From assembly GCA_945937855.1 (NCBI GenBank), contig CAMEUC010000008.1:1-19358 (forward strand): a stretch of DNA of 19,358 nt, given 5' to 3'. Source of the DNA: an uncultured Clostridium sp. (lineage in GTDB: Bacteria; Bacillota; Clostridia; TANB77; CAG-508). Positions 1-8,179 of the stretch are shown one piece after another (position 1 is the first letter of the stretch; every line of letters begins with the position of its first letter). Below the pieces are notes generated by a model, which was not told where the DNA came from, ran no database searches, and saw only the letters and a program-made list of their open reading frames with translations. The translations under genes and the position numbers were made by a program.

Positions 1-75
1 AAAAAATGAACCCTCCTTGTTAAACTTTTTGTCTAACATTTTGGGTTCACTTCATTTGTTTTCATAGTGCTTTTT
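1..75. other. Left chromosomal flank with imperfect inverted repeat
   Basis: No gene is visible. TGAACCC at 7-13 is repeated inverted at 43-49, and an inner imperfect pair (18-25 with 31-38) lets the segment fold into a bulged hairpin. It could be a terminator of a gene to the left, or the end of an insertion sequence; the CCAAAATGTTAGAC-like string on the minus strand resembles some IS3-family ends, but I cannot confirm this. It lies outside the proposed att repeat, so it is probably host DNA. Confidence 0.35.
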
Positions 76-87
76 TGGTCGGGGTGA
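76..87. repeat. attL core, copy of tRNA-Pro 3' end
   Basis: TGGTCGGGGTGA is identical to the terminal 12 bp of the tRNA-Pro gene at 14766-14777. The rest of the tRNA is absent here, as expected for the distal att copy of an element that integrated at a tRNA 3' end. The integrase gene lies about 140 bp inside this end. Confidence 0.75.
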
Positions 88-147
88 AAACATCCTTAAA
101 AATGCTACATTCCTCTAATTACCAACATTTACCCTATTCATTTTTGA

Positions 148-216
148 ATTGCGGAGCAAATTTGCGGAATATTAAGCACTTTATAAGCCTTAAAATTCTA
201 ATAAATTCTCCGCAAT
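148..216. promoter_or_regulatory. Putative integrase arm-type sites, left end
   Basis: Two direct copies of TTGCGGA (149-155 and 162-168, 13 bp apart) and one inverted copy (209-215) lie between attL and the integrase stop codon. The first and the inverted copy share the 9-mer ATTGCGGAG. The same motif occurs four times near the opposite end (14513-14619). In Tn916-like elements the integrase N-terminal domain binds short repeats inside both ends, so this is the most economical reading; binding itself is inferred. Confidence 0.55.
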
Positions 217-229
217 GTTATCTTTTGTT

Positions 230-1597
230 TTAAGCTTTTAAATAATATTCGTTAAACAAATTGTGCTCTTTCATATAATTAACAAAGTTAACATTTTCTG
301 AATCAATGAAATGACGGTCAACATCAATATAGTATTTGTTTGTTATTTGAATGTCTGCATGACCTAATATCTTTTGCAATACAATTGGTGGCATTTTTGC
401 TTCAGCACATCTTGTTGCAAAAGTTCCTCGAAGCATATGTGTGTGAACTTGAGTTTTAGTTTTTCCATCAACATCCACATACAAATAAATATCTAGCTTA
501 AATGCAATTCGTTTGATAGCAGAATTTATTGTGCCTTCTGCATAAAATCCTCCAGTAGTGTTTTCTGGGTTGTAGAACAGTAAATTAAACTTATTTTTTT
601 TAACATGAGCTAAACATTCTTTAAGATATTTTAAAGCAATATCACTTAAATGAATAGTTCTTCTGCCCGTTGGAGTTTTAGTATCTAACCCAATATAGTC
701 TTTTCCATTTTCATCTTTGGTAATTGTTTTAGAAACAGTAATAGTTTTATTTTCTAAATCAATATCTTTCTTGTAATCCAAAGATAAAGCTTCTCCAATT
801 CTCATACCAGTTGTAAGAAGTAGTAAGAATAAAAATTTGTGTTTACAATTATATATAGGTGTAGTTTCAAGATAATCTACAAGTTGTCGCTCTTTATCTA
901 ATGTAAGTGCAATAACATTGGGTACAACTTTAGCTACCTTTGTTCTGGGCTTTTCAATTGCATTATAGCCACTCATATAATTATCTCTAATCATATTTTG
1001 ACTATAAGCATAATCAAAAGCTCTTTTAATAATTCTATACCTTTCCTTAATTGTAGTTGGAGAATATTCGGTAAGTTCATTTAAATAGTCTATAATTTCC
1101 ATTCTACTAACTTTGTTAATAGGTTTTGTAGTAAAAGATTCCTTTTCAATCATCTTAAAGTTTGTATTGTTTTTGTTATGAGTATTGCTGTTAATTCTAT
1201 GAAGCTTATAATCTTCCATATAAAGAGGTTTAGCAATATCTATAATTGATAAATTAGTTTTATTAATTATTCTAGGTCCACCATTTTTATCAATATTAAG
1301 TTTTGCTTCTAATGCTAAGTTTAAAGCTTCTTCTTCAGTATCTGCAACAAATGTCTTTTTTAACTCTTTTCCTGTTATAGTATCTCTACCTAAAAATACA
1401 GTAGCTTTACTTGTTTGAGAAAAATAAAACAAATTACAGCCACTATTTTTACAAATATGCATTCTTTCCAAACTATCTGCTAATTGATAAGGTTTGCTTT
1501 TACAAATATTGCAATTTTCACATACACTTTTATCAACATTCTTTTTAGGTCTGATTGAAGGGTATGTGCCATAAGTTATTCCATTAATTTTACTCAT
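230..1597 (-). CDS. int: Tyrosine recombinase / integrase with N-terminal Cys cluster
   Basis: Site-specific recombinase that would integrate and excise the element at the tRNA-Pro 3' end. The C-terminal catalytic domain shows R266 (TGMRIGE), K308, the H387-x-x-R390 motif, H413 (LGHADI) and the nucleophile Y422/Y423 (KYYIDV), in the order expected for the family. An arm-binding domain follows around residues 65-100 (GRDTITGKELKKTF). At 455 residues it is longer than the roughly 400 of Tn916 Int. The extra N-terminus holds C26, C29, C32, C49 and C54, spaced like a zinc-binding ribbon. The start has an AGAAAGGA site just upstream. It is the last gene before attL and lies downstream of the excisionase gene, with its own promoter in between. 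Confidence 0.93.
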   Translation of the reverse strand: MSKINGITYGTYPSIRPKKNVDKSVCENCNICKSKPYQLADSLERMHICKNSGCNLFYFSQTSKATVFLGRDTITGKELKKTFVADTEEEALNLALEAKLNIDKNGGPRIINKTNLSIIDIAKPLYMEDYKLHRINSNTHNKNNTNFKMIEKESFTTKPINKVSRMEIIDYLNELTEYSPTTIKERYRIIKRAFDYAYSQNMIRDNYMSGYNAIEKPRTKVAKVVPNVIALTLDKERQLVDYLETTPIYNCKHKFLFLLLLTTGMRIGEALSLDYKKDIDLENKTITVSKTITKDENGKDYIGLDTKTPTGRRTIHLSDIALKYLKECLAHVKKNKFNLLFYNPENTTGGFYAEGTINSAIKRIAFKLDIYLYVDVDGKTKTQVHTHMLRGTFATRCAEAKMPPIVLQKILGHADIQITNKYYIDVDRHFIDSENVNFVNYMKEHNLFNEYYLKA

Positions 1598-1662
1598 TTT
1601 AAAAATCCTTTCTATGATAAAATTAAAGGAAAACTATTGCTATATTATGATTTTATGCTATA

Positions 1663-1691
1663 ATTATAATAGATTAAGAAACATATAGCAA
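1663..1691 (-). promoter_or_regulatory. Sigma-A promoter of int
   Basis: On the minus strand TTGCTA (1691-1686) and TATAAT (1668-1663) are separated by exactly 17 bp, ahead of the integrase start at 1597. A short palindrome CAAGG-TCTT-CCTTG overlaps the -35 end. The integrase could therefore be transcribed independently of the excisionase. Confidence 0.6.
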
Positions 1692-1770
1692 GGTCTTCCT
1701 TGTAATTTTATTCCAGTAGTAAAATAGTTTCTTTTGAAGGTTTAAATGCTCCATATTTAAATCTTCTTTT

Positions 1771-1959
1771 TTACTCGTTTGTTTGTACATTTTTAAAATA
1801 CTCCTTAAAAGAATCTTCCATAACGAGCCAAGACTTACCAATTTTCTTAGCTGGAAAATCTTTTTTATGGAATAACTCTAAACAAGTTTGATTACCTATC
1901 TTTAGTGCTTGTCTAATATCTTTTGTTTCTAAAAATACAGTTCCATTAAGTGTTTTCAT
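1771..1959 (-). CDS. xis: Excisionase-like small helix-turn-helix protein
   Basis: A 62-residue basic protein with a MerR/excisionase-type winged helix-turn-helix: TKDIRQALKIG as the recognition region and KIGKSWLV as the wing, followed by a helix around DSFKEYF. Such proteins bend the element ends and steer the integrase toward excision. The gene lies directly upstream of int on the same strand, the usual order in tyrosine-recombinase elements. The start has a good AAAGGAG ribosome binding site. The size and motif fit the family well, but the exact role (excision or transcription control) is inferred from context. Confidence 0.75.
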   Translation of the reverse strand: MKTLNGTVFLETKDIRQALKIGNQTCLELFHKKDFPAKKIGKSWLVMEDSFKEYFKNVQTNE

Positions 1960-1995
1960 AGCAGTTCTCCTTTCGTTTAGTGTAATAATTAATAC

Positions 1996-2125
1996 CTAAA
2001 AGATAGATACTTTGTCTTTCATTGGAATTTCACCACTCCGCAATTCTTGCCGAGTTACCTTCATTGCGTGCGACGGCTCATCAGTCGATTACTCTGACTT
2101 CAACGCTCAAGCTGTGACTAGGTAA
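1996..2125 (-). other. GC-rich block upstream of xis, possible leader RNA or mini-ORF
   Basis: The block from about 2026 to 2125 is near half G+C, while everything around it is strongly AT-rich. On the minus strand it contains a 22-codon open frame (2064-1996) starting MKVTRQEL and ending just before the xis ribosome binding site. That frame has no clear ribosome binding site and uses CGG codons rare in the neighbours. The strand can also form a CGCAAT...ATTGCG hairpin. It may be a structured 5' leader of the xis mRNA, a leader peptide, or a conserved relic. I do not recognise it as a named RNA family. Confidence 0.35.
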
Positions 2126-2213
2126 AAGTTTCATTATCTGTTGTAAAATTTCGTATGATGTTCCCAAAATCTAGAACATATTTGTAAATGTTCAAAAGAT
2201 TTATGCAATTCTC

Positions 2214-2249
2214 TTGACTGTCAATAACAAAAAGTTTATAATTGACAGT
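2214..2249 (+). promoter_or_regulatory. Promoter with overlapping 9-bp palindrome
   Basis: TTGACT (2214-2219) and TATAAT (2237-2242) are 17 bp apart on the plus strand, a near-consensus sigma-A promoter for the DUF6076-like gene that starts 116 bp later. ACTGTCAAT (2217-2225) and its exact inverse ATTGACAGT (2241-2249) cover the -35 and -10 boxes, so a dimeric repressor bound there would block transcription. The repressor is not identified. Confidence 0.6.
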
Positions 2250-2357
2250 GAGAAAACACAACAACACTTTTTGACTTACTCACATTATATATCGGGATTT
2301 ATAAAATGTCAACAAATTTTCAAATAAATTTTTATTTTTCTCACAAGAAAGGAAATA

Positions 2358-3467
2358 ATGATTATGAAATTATTAAACATGGCTGTTCCAAAAGACAGTA
2401 TTTCAATGATTTTAGATTCAGCTGGAGATGTTGAAAATTATAATACAACAATATTTTTGCATAAATCAAAAATAGAATTAGCAGAGCAAGACAATGAATT
2501 TTCAAAACACATAGTATTGGATTTAGATAAAAAAGATAAAAATGAAAAAATAATGAAATTTATGTGTAATCAAAAATATGGTACTTTTTTATTAGATTTT
2601 TTAAATGCAGACTTTACAACTGCCGAAAGTGCATATAATTCATTTTTTGTATATTATGGAATTGAAGGAATGGGAAGTTTAGATGATATAAAAAGAAAAT
2701 ACCCAATAGAGTATTCTACAAGATATGTATCAACTAAGAAATTTTTAGATTATTATTCTAAAGTATATGAACTTGTAAGCATGGATTATATAAAATATCA
2801 AGATGATTTAAGAAAAACTGTAGATTTTGTTTTTGATTTACATGAACATAATAGTACAAAAAATATAGATAAATACTCTAAATTTATGGCATATTCTTCA
2901 GCTATTAATTTAATTGGTCAATTCTTTCCACAAATAAGATTAGGTATGGTTAGAAGTTTAGATAAAGAATTGCCTAATAAAATGAATGCTAAACAATTAG
3001 AAAAACTAGCTTTAGATATTGAAAACAAGAAAATTCGTAATAGCGTATTATATGTTTATGAAAGTACATCATTTTTAACTCTTACATATGTTGCATTAAA
3101 TGATTTAATACAAAATACCAAAAGAAATATAAGTATATGCCAAAATTGTGGAAGATATTATCTTCAATACTCTGGAAAAGAAATATATTGTGAACTTCCA
3201 AATCAAGATGGAAGCCCTACTTGTAAATCTTATGCTTCAAGAAAAGCTTATGATATAAAAATAGTAGAAGATACTGCAGAACTTGCATATAAAAGAGAAT
3301 ATCAAAGAAGAATGACAAAAGTATATCGTGCTAGTGAAGTAGTAAAGCCAGTAATGAGAATGGAATTTAATTCTTGGAAAGATAAAGCAAGAAAACAATT
3401 AAAATTGTACAGAGAAAATAAAATAACAGCAGATGAATTATGTAATTGGCTAGAAAAAAACAAATAA
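2358..3467 (+). CDS. DUF6076-like protein with C-terminal zinc-binding motif
   Basis: A protein of 369 residues whose C-terminal part carries a treble-clef-like cysteine set: ICQNCGRYY, then IYCELP, then TCKSYASRKAYD (about residues 260-300), followed by a basic helical tail. This arrangement is typical of the uncharacterised DUF6076 proteins of Clostridia and recalls CGNR-type zinc fingers, so nucleic-acid binding is plausible. The N-terminal 240 residues are helical with no motif I recognise. Two starts are possible (2358 or 2364) behind AAGGAAA. It is the first plus-strand gene of the cargo and is followed by the palindrome that heads the AbiE operon. Its function is unknown. Confidence 0.7.
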   Translation: MIMKLLNMAVPKDSISMILDSAGDVENYNTTIFLHKSKIELAEQDNEFSKHIVLDLDKKDKNEKIMKFMCNQKYGTFLLDFLNADFTTAESAYNSFFVYYGIEGMGSLDDIKRKYPIEYSTRYVSTKKFLDYYSKVYELVSMDYIKYQDDLRKTVDFVFDLHEHNSTKNIDKYSKFMAYSSAINLIGQFFPQIRLGMVRSLDKELPNKMNAKQLEKLALDIENKKIRNSVLYVYESTSFLTLTYVALNDLIQNTKRNISICQNCGRYYLQYSGKEIYCELPNQDGSPTCKSYASRKAYDIKIVEDTAELAYKREYQRRMTKVYRASEVVKPVMRMEFNSWKDKARKQLKLYRENKITADELCNWLEKNK

Positions 3468-3472
3468 AAGAA

Positions 3473-3525
3473 TTAACCTAATTACCACCACGACTATTGA
3501 CTTATGGTGGTAATTAGGTTAAAAT
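3473..3525 (+). promoter_or_regulatory. AbiE operon promoter embedded in an 18-bp-arm palindrome
   Basis: The arms at 3473-3490 and 3505-3522 are perfect 18-bp inverted copies (TTAACCTAATTACCACCA and its complement) with a 14-bp centre. TTGACT lies in the centre (3497-3502) and TAAAAT (3520-3525) follows 17 bp later, so the promoter is woven into the palindrome. AbiEi antitoxins are known to repress their own operon by binding inverted repeats, which fits. There is no T-run, so a simple terminator for the upstream gene is less likely, although the hairpin could also slow read-through. Confidence 0.72.
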
Positions 3526-3547
3526 ATTTATTGGAGGGAAAAAGAAT

Positions 3548-4090
3548 ATGTTATATAATTATAATGAACTAAAAAATAGATATAAAAGTACATATCAAAT
3601 AAGAAAAGCATTAAAAAATAAAGAAATTTTTAAAATAGAAAAAGGAATATACTCTGATATTTCGAATGTTCACTATTTAGAAGTTATAATGAAAAAGTAT
3701 TCTTATGGTATTTTTACTTCATATTCTGCTTATTATTATCATAATTTGACAGATGTTATTCCAGATAATATTTATTTAGCTACCAATAGAAATGCTACTA
3801 CTATTAATTCAAATAAAATACAACAAATTCGTATGAAAGATGAGTTATATAATTTAGGAAAAACTCAAATTGAATATGAAGGAATAAAAATAAATATTTA
3901 TGATAAAGAAAGAATGCTAATTGATTTAGCAAGAAATAAGAATCAAATAGGCTATGATTTATACAAAGAAATAGTATCTAATTATAGAAATCAAGTAAAC
4001 TCATTGGATACACAAAAGATAGAAGAATATTTACAATATTTTGTAAATGGAGATAAAATTTTTGAAATAATTCAAGATGAGGTGTTTTAA
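3548..4090 (+). CDS. abiEi: AbiEi-family antitoxin / transcriptional repressor
   Basis: A 180-residue protein with an N-terminal winged helix-turn-helix (YNELKNRYKSTYQIRKAL, then the wing IFKIEKGIYSD) and the following AbiEi_4-like segment with SYSAYYYHNLTDVIPDNIYL and KERMLIDL. In type IV systems the antitoxin represses the operon and counters the toxin without binding it directly. The ribosome binding site GGAGG lies 10 bp before the ATG. The stop codon overlaps the start of the toxin gene (TAATG), so translation is coupled. It is at the short end for the family. The pair is commonly carried by mobile elements for stabilisation and phage defence. Confidence 0.85.
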   Translation: MLYNYNELKNRYKSTYQIRKALKNKEIFKIEKGIYSDISNVHYLEVIMKKYSYGIFTSYSAYYYHNLTDVIPDNIYLATNRNATTINSNKIQQIRMKDELYNLGKTQIEYEGIKINIYDKERMLIDLARNKNQIGYDLYKEIVSNYRNQVNSLDTQKIEEYLQYFVNGDKIFEIIQDEVF

Positions 4091-4911
4091 TGGATATATA
4101 TGAAGCTGTTAATAAATACATACAATCAGGTTATTCAGAAGATGACGCTATTCCAAAAGTTGCACAAGATATTGTTTTACTTAAAATTGGAAATAGCAAG
4201 TATAGCAAAAATATTACTGTAAAAGGTGGAGTTGTAATGCATAATATTTCTAAAGATATGCGTCGTGCAACTCGTGATATGGATATAGATTTTATTAAAT
4301 ATTCTTTAGAAGATAAATCTATTCGTGAATTTATAAAAGAATTAAATAATACAGATGATGGTATAAAAATTAAAATAACAGGAAAAATTGAGCCATTACA
4401 TCATCAAGATTATGACGGAAAAAGAGTTTATATACAATTGACAGATAAAAATAAGTATTCTATTAGTTCAAAGCTAGATATTGGAGTACATAAATATTTC
4501 GATATGGAACAAGATGAATATTCTTTTGATTTTAGCATTATAGATAAAAGTGTTAGTTTACTTATAAACTCAAAAGAACAAATAATTGTTGAAAAACTTA
4601 AATCATTATTAAAATTTGGTATAACTTCTACTAGATTTAAAGACATATTTGATTTTTATTATTTAATAAATAATGAAAATTTAGATAAGGACAAGCTAAT
4701 AAAGTACATAGATATATTAATTTTTAAAGATGAAAATATGAGAGAACATACAATGGAAGACATTAGTAAAAGATTATCAAGTATTTTAAATAATAGCAGA
4801 TTTATATCAAGAATTAACACAGCAAATAATAATTGGCTAGAAATGTCAATAGAAGATGTAACTGAAAGTATATTAAATTATTTTGATGGATTAGCAGTAG
4901 TTGTTTTATAA
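4090..4911 (+). CDS. abiEii: AbiEii/AbiGii-family nucleotidyltransferase toxin
   Basis: A 273-residue protein of the DNA polymerase beta-like nucleotidyltransferase fold. It shows KGG (residues 45-47), the TRDMDID metal-binding signature (T61, D63, D65), the KEQIIVEKL segment with E163 and K169, and the RFKDIFDFY motif (R182, D185, D188). These are the four motif regions expected in AbiEii toxins, and all appear intact. The family transfers nucleotides, in studied members to RNA such as tRNA, and stops growth when not counteracted. It is translationally coupled to abiEi. With that gene it would stabilise the element or abort phage infection. Confidence 0.88.
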   Translation: MDIYEAVNKYIQSGYSEDDAIPKVAQDIVLLKIGNSKYSKNITVKGGVVMHNISKDMRRATRDMDIDFIKYSLEDKSIREFIKELNNTDDGIKIKITGKIEPLHHQDYDGKRVYIQLTDKNKYSISSKLDIGVHKYFDMEQDEYSFDFSIIDKSVSLLINSKEQIIVEKLKSLLKFGITSTRFKDIFDFYYLINNENLDKDKLIKYIDILIFKDENMREHTMEDISKRLSSILNNSRFISRINTANNNWLEMSIEDVTESILNYFDGLAVVVL

Positions 4912-4995
4912 ACTTTGTGAGAGAACAATTTCGTAAAAAGCGTATAATACATATATTATAATATAAAAATCTATCAAATATAATAGGTGAATATG

Positions 4996-6411
4996 ATGAA
5001 TAATAAATTAATATTGTTAAAAAGAAAAAATAATAAATCTTTAGAGCATTTAGAAGAAATAAAGAAAATCTGTATTAAAAATGGCAAAATAAATCTTAAT
5101 GCTTTATGTCAGGTTTGGCAACAAGTACCAAATAAAGTTAAGATAGATATTTTACCAATTATAATTAAAGAGTTTTCAATTAATAAAGATGAATTAGTAG
5201 AGAACATCGTAGAAGATGTAAATTTAGTTGGGAACTTATGGATGTATACTCCTAAAAAAATACAGGAAGCTACAATTGAAAAAGTAATGGCAAGTTTGAT
5301 AGTGGAAAAGGAAAATGACGAAAAAATAATTCAATTAGAAAACTTACAAACTTTATTATATGCAACAAAAGATAAAAGAATAATTAGTAAAAATATAGGA
5401 AAAATTTTAAAGGTACTATATGATTCAAAAATAACAAATATTGAAGAGGCATATAAAGAATTATATAATGAATTACCACTAACTACAGATTACAATTTTT
5501 TGAATATTTTTAGAATAAATAAAAGAAAAAATCCTATAAAGTTAGATAAGAAAGGAATAAAACTATTAGAAAACAAATTAAAAAAGAATGTTCCAATTAT
5601 TCTTGAAGTAAGTGATGCAGGAGAGTTAAGCAATACAGAAATTCAAAAATATTTAGATAAAGGACTTAATATTCAATATATTAGATTAATAGGAAATGAA
5701 AATGGAAATGAATGTGAATATGGAAGAAATACAGCAAGATTGCCATATAGTATAGAAACATATAGAAAGTGTAGACAAAAAATTGATGAAATAATAAAGA
5801 AAGTTGGTTATACAACAAATCAGAAAGAATTATTTGTTAAGATAGTAAAGGAAATTTCTTCAATACATTATTTACATGAATGTGAGGAAATGTCAGAAAA
5901 AGGGAAAGGAGCTTTAAATGATATTGGGAATATGTATGCTTTTAGAAGCATATTTAATCCATGCAGTAATTTAGAAGGATTAATAAATGGAAAAGCAATA
6001 TGTGGAGGTTATGCTGAAATAATCAACAACATAATGTCATGTTGTGGTATAGAAAGTATTGTAATACAAGGAGATCGAACATTTGGAATAAAGCATATAT
6101 GGAATCAAGTGAAATTAGATGGTGTATGGTACAATGCAGACATTACTTATGATGCAGAAAATATTAAAAATAAAAAAATGGCTTATTGGTTATTGAGAAG
6201 TGATAAAGATTTCCTAACTGATATAGATGGAAAGAGTTTTTATATGAGACATATACCTTCGAAAAAACAAAATATACACAAGTGTTCTCAAAGTGTTCCT
6301 TATGAAGAAGTAAATATGTATTTGAATGGCACAGGAGGTTCAACTCCAAGTATTGATAATAATATATCAAATAAAATAATAGATAGAGAAAATGATGAAT
6401 TAGAAAAATAG
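4996..6411 (+). CDS. Transglutaminase-like (Cys-His-Asp) protein, first of two
   Basis: A 471-residue cytoplasmic protein without signal peptide. The C-terminal third has a transglutaminase-like core: AICGGYAEIINNIM with Cys336, KHIWNQVKLDGVWYN with His367, and ADITYD with Asp382, preceded by the usual helix around KELFVKIVKEISSIHYL. Such cores act as cysteine proteases, amidases or acyl transferases; the substrate here is unknown. The N-terminal 270 residues are helical and unrecognised. A TG-rich tail (GTGGSTP) ends the protein. I chose ATG 4996 because AGGTG lies 6 bp upstream; GTG 4987 and ATG 4993 are alternatives. It starts 84 bp after abiEii and runs into the second transglutaminase-like gene after 18 bp. 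Confidence 0.78.
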   Translation: MNNKLILLKRKNNKSLEHLEEIKKICIKNGKINLNALCQVWQQVPNKVKIDILPIIIKEFSINKDELVENIVEDVNLVGNLWMYTPKKIQEATIEKVMASLIVEKENDEKIIQLENLQTLLYATKDKRIISKNIGKILKVLYDSKITNIEEAYKELYNELPLTTDYNFLNIFRINKRKNPIKLDKKGIKLLENKLKKNVPIILEVSDAGELSNTEIQKYLDKGLNIQYIRLIGNENGNECEYGRNTARLPYSIETYRKCRQKIDEIIKKVGYTTNQKELFVKIVKEISSIHYLHECEEMSEKGKGALNDIGNMYAFRSIFNPCSNLEGLINGKAICGGYAEIINNIMSCCGIESIVIQGDRTFGIKHIWNQVKLDGVWYNADITYDAENIKNKKMAYWLLRSDKDFLTDIDGKSFYMRHIPSKKQNIHKCSQSVPYEEVNMYLNGTGGSTPSIDNNISNKIIDRENDELEK

Positions 6412-6429
6412 AAAGAAGAATGTAGATTT

Positions 6430-8055
6430 ATGAAAATTAAAGATATAAGAAGAGATAAATCAAATTATAAAGAAATAATTGATGAAAGTGATATTGATGA
6501 AATTATAGAAAGACCATTAAGAGAAGCAGTAAAAGATCTATTTAGAAAAAATATTATAACTATAATGTCAAGTGCTAATGAAATAAATGTTCAATGGTTA
6601 GATGAAGATGGAAATAATATGTATCAAACAAGAGAAGATTTTGATGCTACTAAATATTCATATGGAGAAGGCTTTGCTTATATTATCTTAGACTACGATT
6701 CTCTTTCAGATAAAAATAAAAAGACAATAGATAATTTATATAATGAATTAAATTCACAAGAGGAACAACAAATATATACAAAACCTATAACTACCGAACA
6801 ATCATACAAAGGGAATAAAAGAATTATTTATGCAATACATCAAGTGGAAAATTCAGAACATGCATGGCAAATTGACTCTGAAAATACATTAGGGCTTTTA
6901 ACAGGAACAGGGGCAGAAGCTAGCGACATAGATTTTATGAGGAAAAGTAATTTTGTCTATACAACACCATATACTGAAAGAAGTGTTATAATAAGATATC
7001 CTGTAAATGAAGAAACGGAAGAAGAGGAAGTTGAAGAATTTTTTTCAAGTATTTGTTCAAAACTTGAAACTCAAGAAAGAAGAATCTCTATTAATGATGC
7101 AATGCAAAATGAAACACAATTTTCTGATTTAGATAAGTCAAGATTACAAGAAATCGCTAAATCTATTTTTGCTGAACAGCATAGAAAAATGCCACTTCAA
7201 CCATATACAAGACATATACTTGTTACCGAACAAGAAAAAAAGGAAATAATTGCAAGATATATTAAAGCATATAAAGATTTTACTATTGAATCAATAAAAA
7301 AACAGATAAATGAGGATATGACTGATGAGCAGAAATACAAAGTGATTTTTGATTATTTTGTTAACCGATATAAATATGATTATTCAATTTTAGATACAGA
7401 AATTGCTTTTGAATATTTTAGAAAAGCATTTTCGTCATATGGAAATATATTAAGACCATATATAAAAAATATTGAAAATTACAGTCAAATGAGCCATTTT
7501 GAACAAGTACATAAGATAATAGAGCAAATTCCAACAGATGAATCACATGAAGAATTATTGGAATTGATGAAAAGTGCAGAAGAATATTATTCAAGAGCAA
7601 ATGAATTTAAGAAAAATAATAGAAATTATAGATATGGAAATTTGTATATAACTAAATATGGTGTTTGCCAAAATTTTGCAATAGCGTTTAAAGAGATGTG
7701 CGACGCATTTAAATTACCATGCGAGAGTATAGGGGGACATATTTTGTCAGGAGATACTAATGTAGGGCATGCATGGAATGCTATTATAGTTAATGGTGAT
7801 ATAAGGTATGTGGATCTTTCTAGTGCAATTCATAGTAAAGATGGAACATATCCTAATAATACACCAGAAGATTTTTTTAATACTAATGAACAGAAATTAG
7901 AAAGAGTAGATAATGGAAAAAATAGGACATTGTCAGAAGAATCTAAAGAAAAAATATTAGAAATGAAAAAGAGAATTCATCCATTCAATCCAAACGGAAG
8001 TGGTACAATTAGTGGAAAATATGATATTGCTGATGAGGAGCCTTCTTTAGATTGA
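6430..8055 (+). CDS. Transglutaminase-like protein, second of two
   Basis: A 541-residue protein without signal peptide. A transglutaminase-like core occupies about residues 295-470: the lead helix MTDEQKYKVIFDYFVNRYKYD, YGVCQNFAIAFKEMC with Cys413, GHAWNAIIVNGDIRYVD with His447 and Asp462. The triad is complete. The core is larger than in the upstream gene because of an insertion between the lead helix and the cysteine. The N-terminal 290 residues (IIDESDIDEIIERPLREAV; AYIILDYDSLS) are unrecognised and differ from the neighbour's, so the two are not a recent duplication. The gene follows the first after 18 bp and is probably in one transcript with it. Substrates are unknown. Confidence 0.78.
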   Translation: MKIKDIRRDKSNYKEIIDESDIDEIIERPLREAVKDLFRKNIITIMSSANEINVQWLDEDGNNMYQTREDFDATKYSYGEGFAYIILDYDSLSDKNKKTIDNLYNELNSQEEQQIYTKPITTEQSYKGNKRIIYAIHQVENSEHAWQIDSENTLGLLTGTGAEASDIDFMRKSNFVYTTPYTERSVIIRYPVNEETEEEEVEEFFSSICSKLETQERRISINDAMQNETQFSDLDKSRLQEIAKSIFAEQHRKMPLQPYTRHILVTEQEKKEIIARYIKAYKDFTIESIKKQINEDMTDEQKYKVIFDYFVNRYKYDYSILDTEIAFEYFRKAFSSYGNILRPYIKNIENYSQMSHFEQVHKIIEQIPTDESHEELLELMKSAEEYYSRANEFKKNNRNYRYGNLYITKYGVCQNFAIAFKEMCDAFKLPCESIGGHILSGDTNVGHAWNAIIVNGDIRYVDLSSAIHSKDGTYPNNTPEDFFNTNEQKLERVDNGKNRTLSEESKEKILEMKKRIHPFNPNGSGTISGKYDIADEEPSLD

Positions 8056-8115
8056 AAGAATGTAATGATATTGTAATTGAAGACTATGTAAGTTACGTAA
8101 ATATTTCTTATATAA

Positions 8116-8146
8116 ATGACACAAACTAATTATTTTATGTTATAAT
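8116..8146 (+). promoter_or_regulatory. Extended -10 promoter of the pentad-repeat gene
   Basis: TGTTATAAT (8138-8146) is an extended -10 with a consensus hexamer. A weak -35 (ATGACA, 8116-8121, 19-bp spacing) lies upstream. The gene beginning at 8180 has an AAGGAG site, so the last three genes of the cluster can be expressed separately from the two transglutaminase-like genes. Confidence 0.5.
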
Positions 8147-8179
8147 ATAAAAGAATATATCATTTTTAAGGAGAAAAGA

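Larger units (their letters stand above)
1960..2357. promoter_or_regulatory. Divergent control region between xis and the cargo genes
   Basis: This gene-free 398-bp stretch separates the minus-strand xis from the plus-strand DUF6076-like gene. It contains a GC-richer block at about 2026-2125, a GAACAT/ATGTTC inverted pair at 2174-2193, and a plus-strand promoter inside a palindrome at 2214-2249. A weak minus-strand TTGACA (2224-2219) with a poor -10 could serve xis. The concentration of palindromes suggests that the switch between maintenance and excision is controlled here; this is inference. Confidence 0.5.

Noticed and set aside
2020..2090. Hammerhead-like core on the minus strand (CTGATGAG ... 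GAAA)
   Set aside because: The stem II required between the two core parts would need several G-U pairs and a very long loop, and no matching stem I or III was found.
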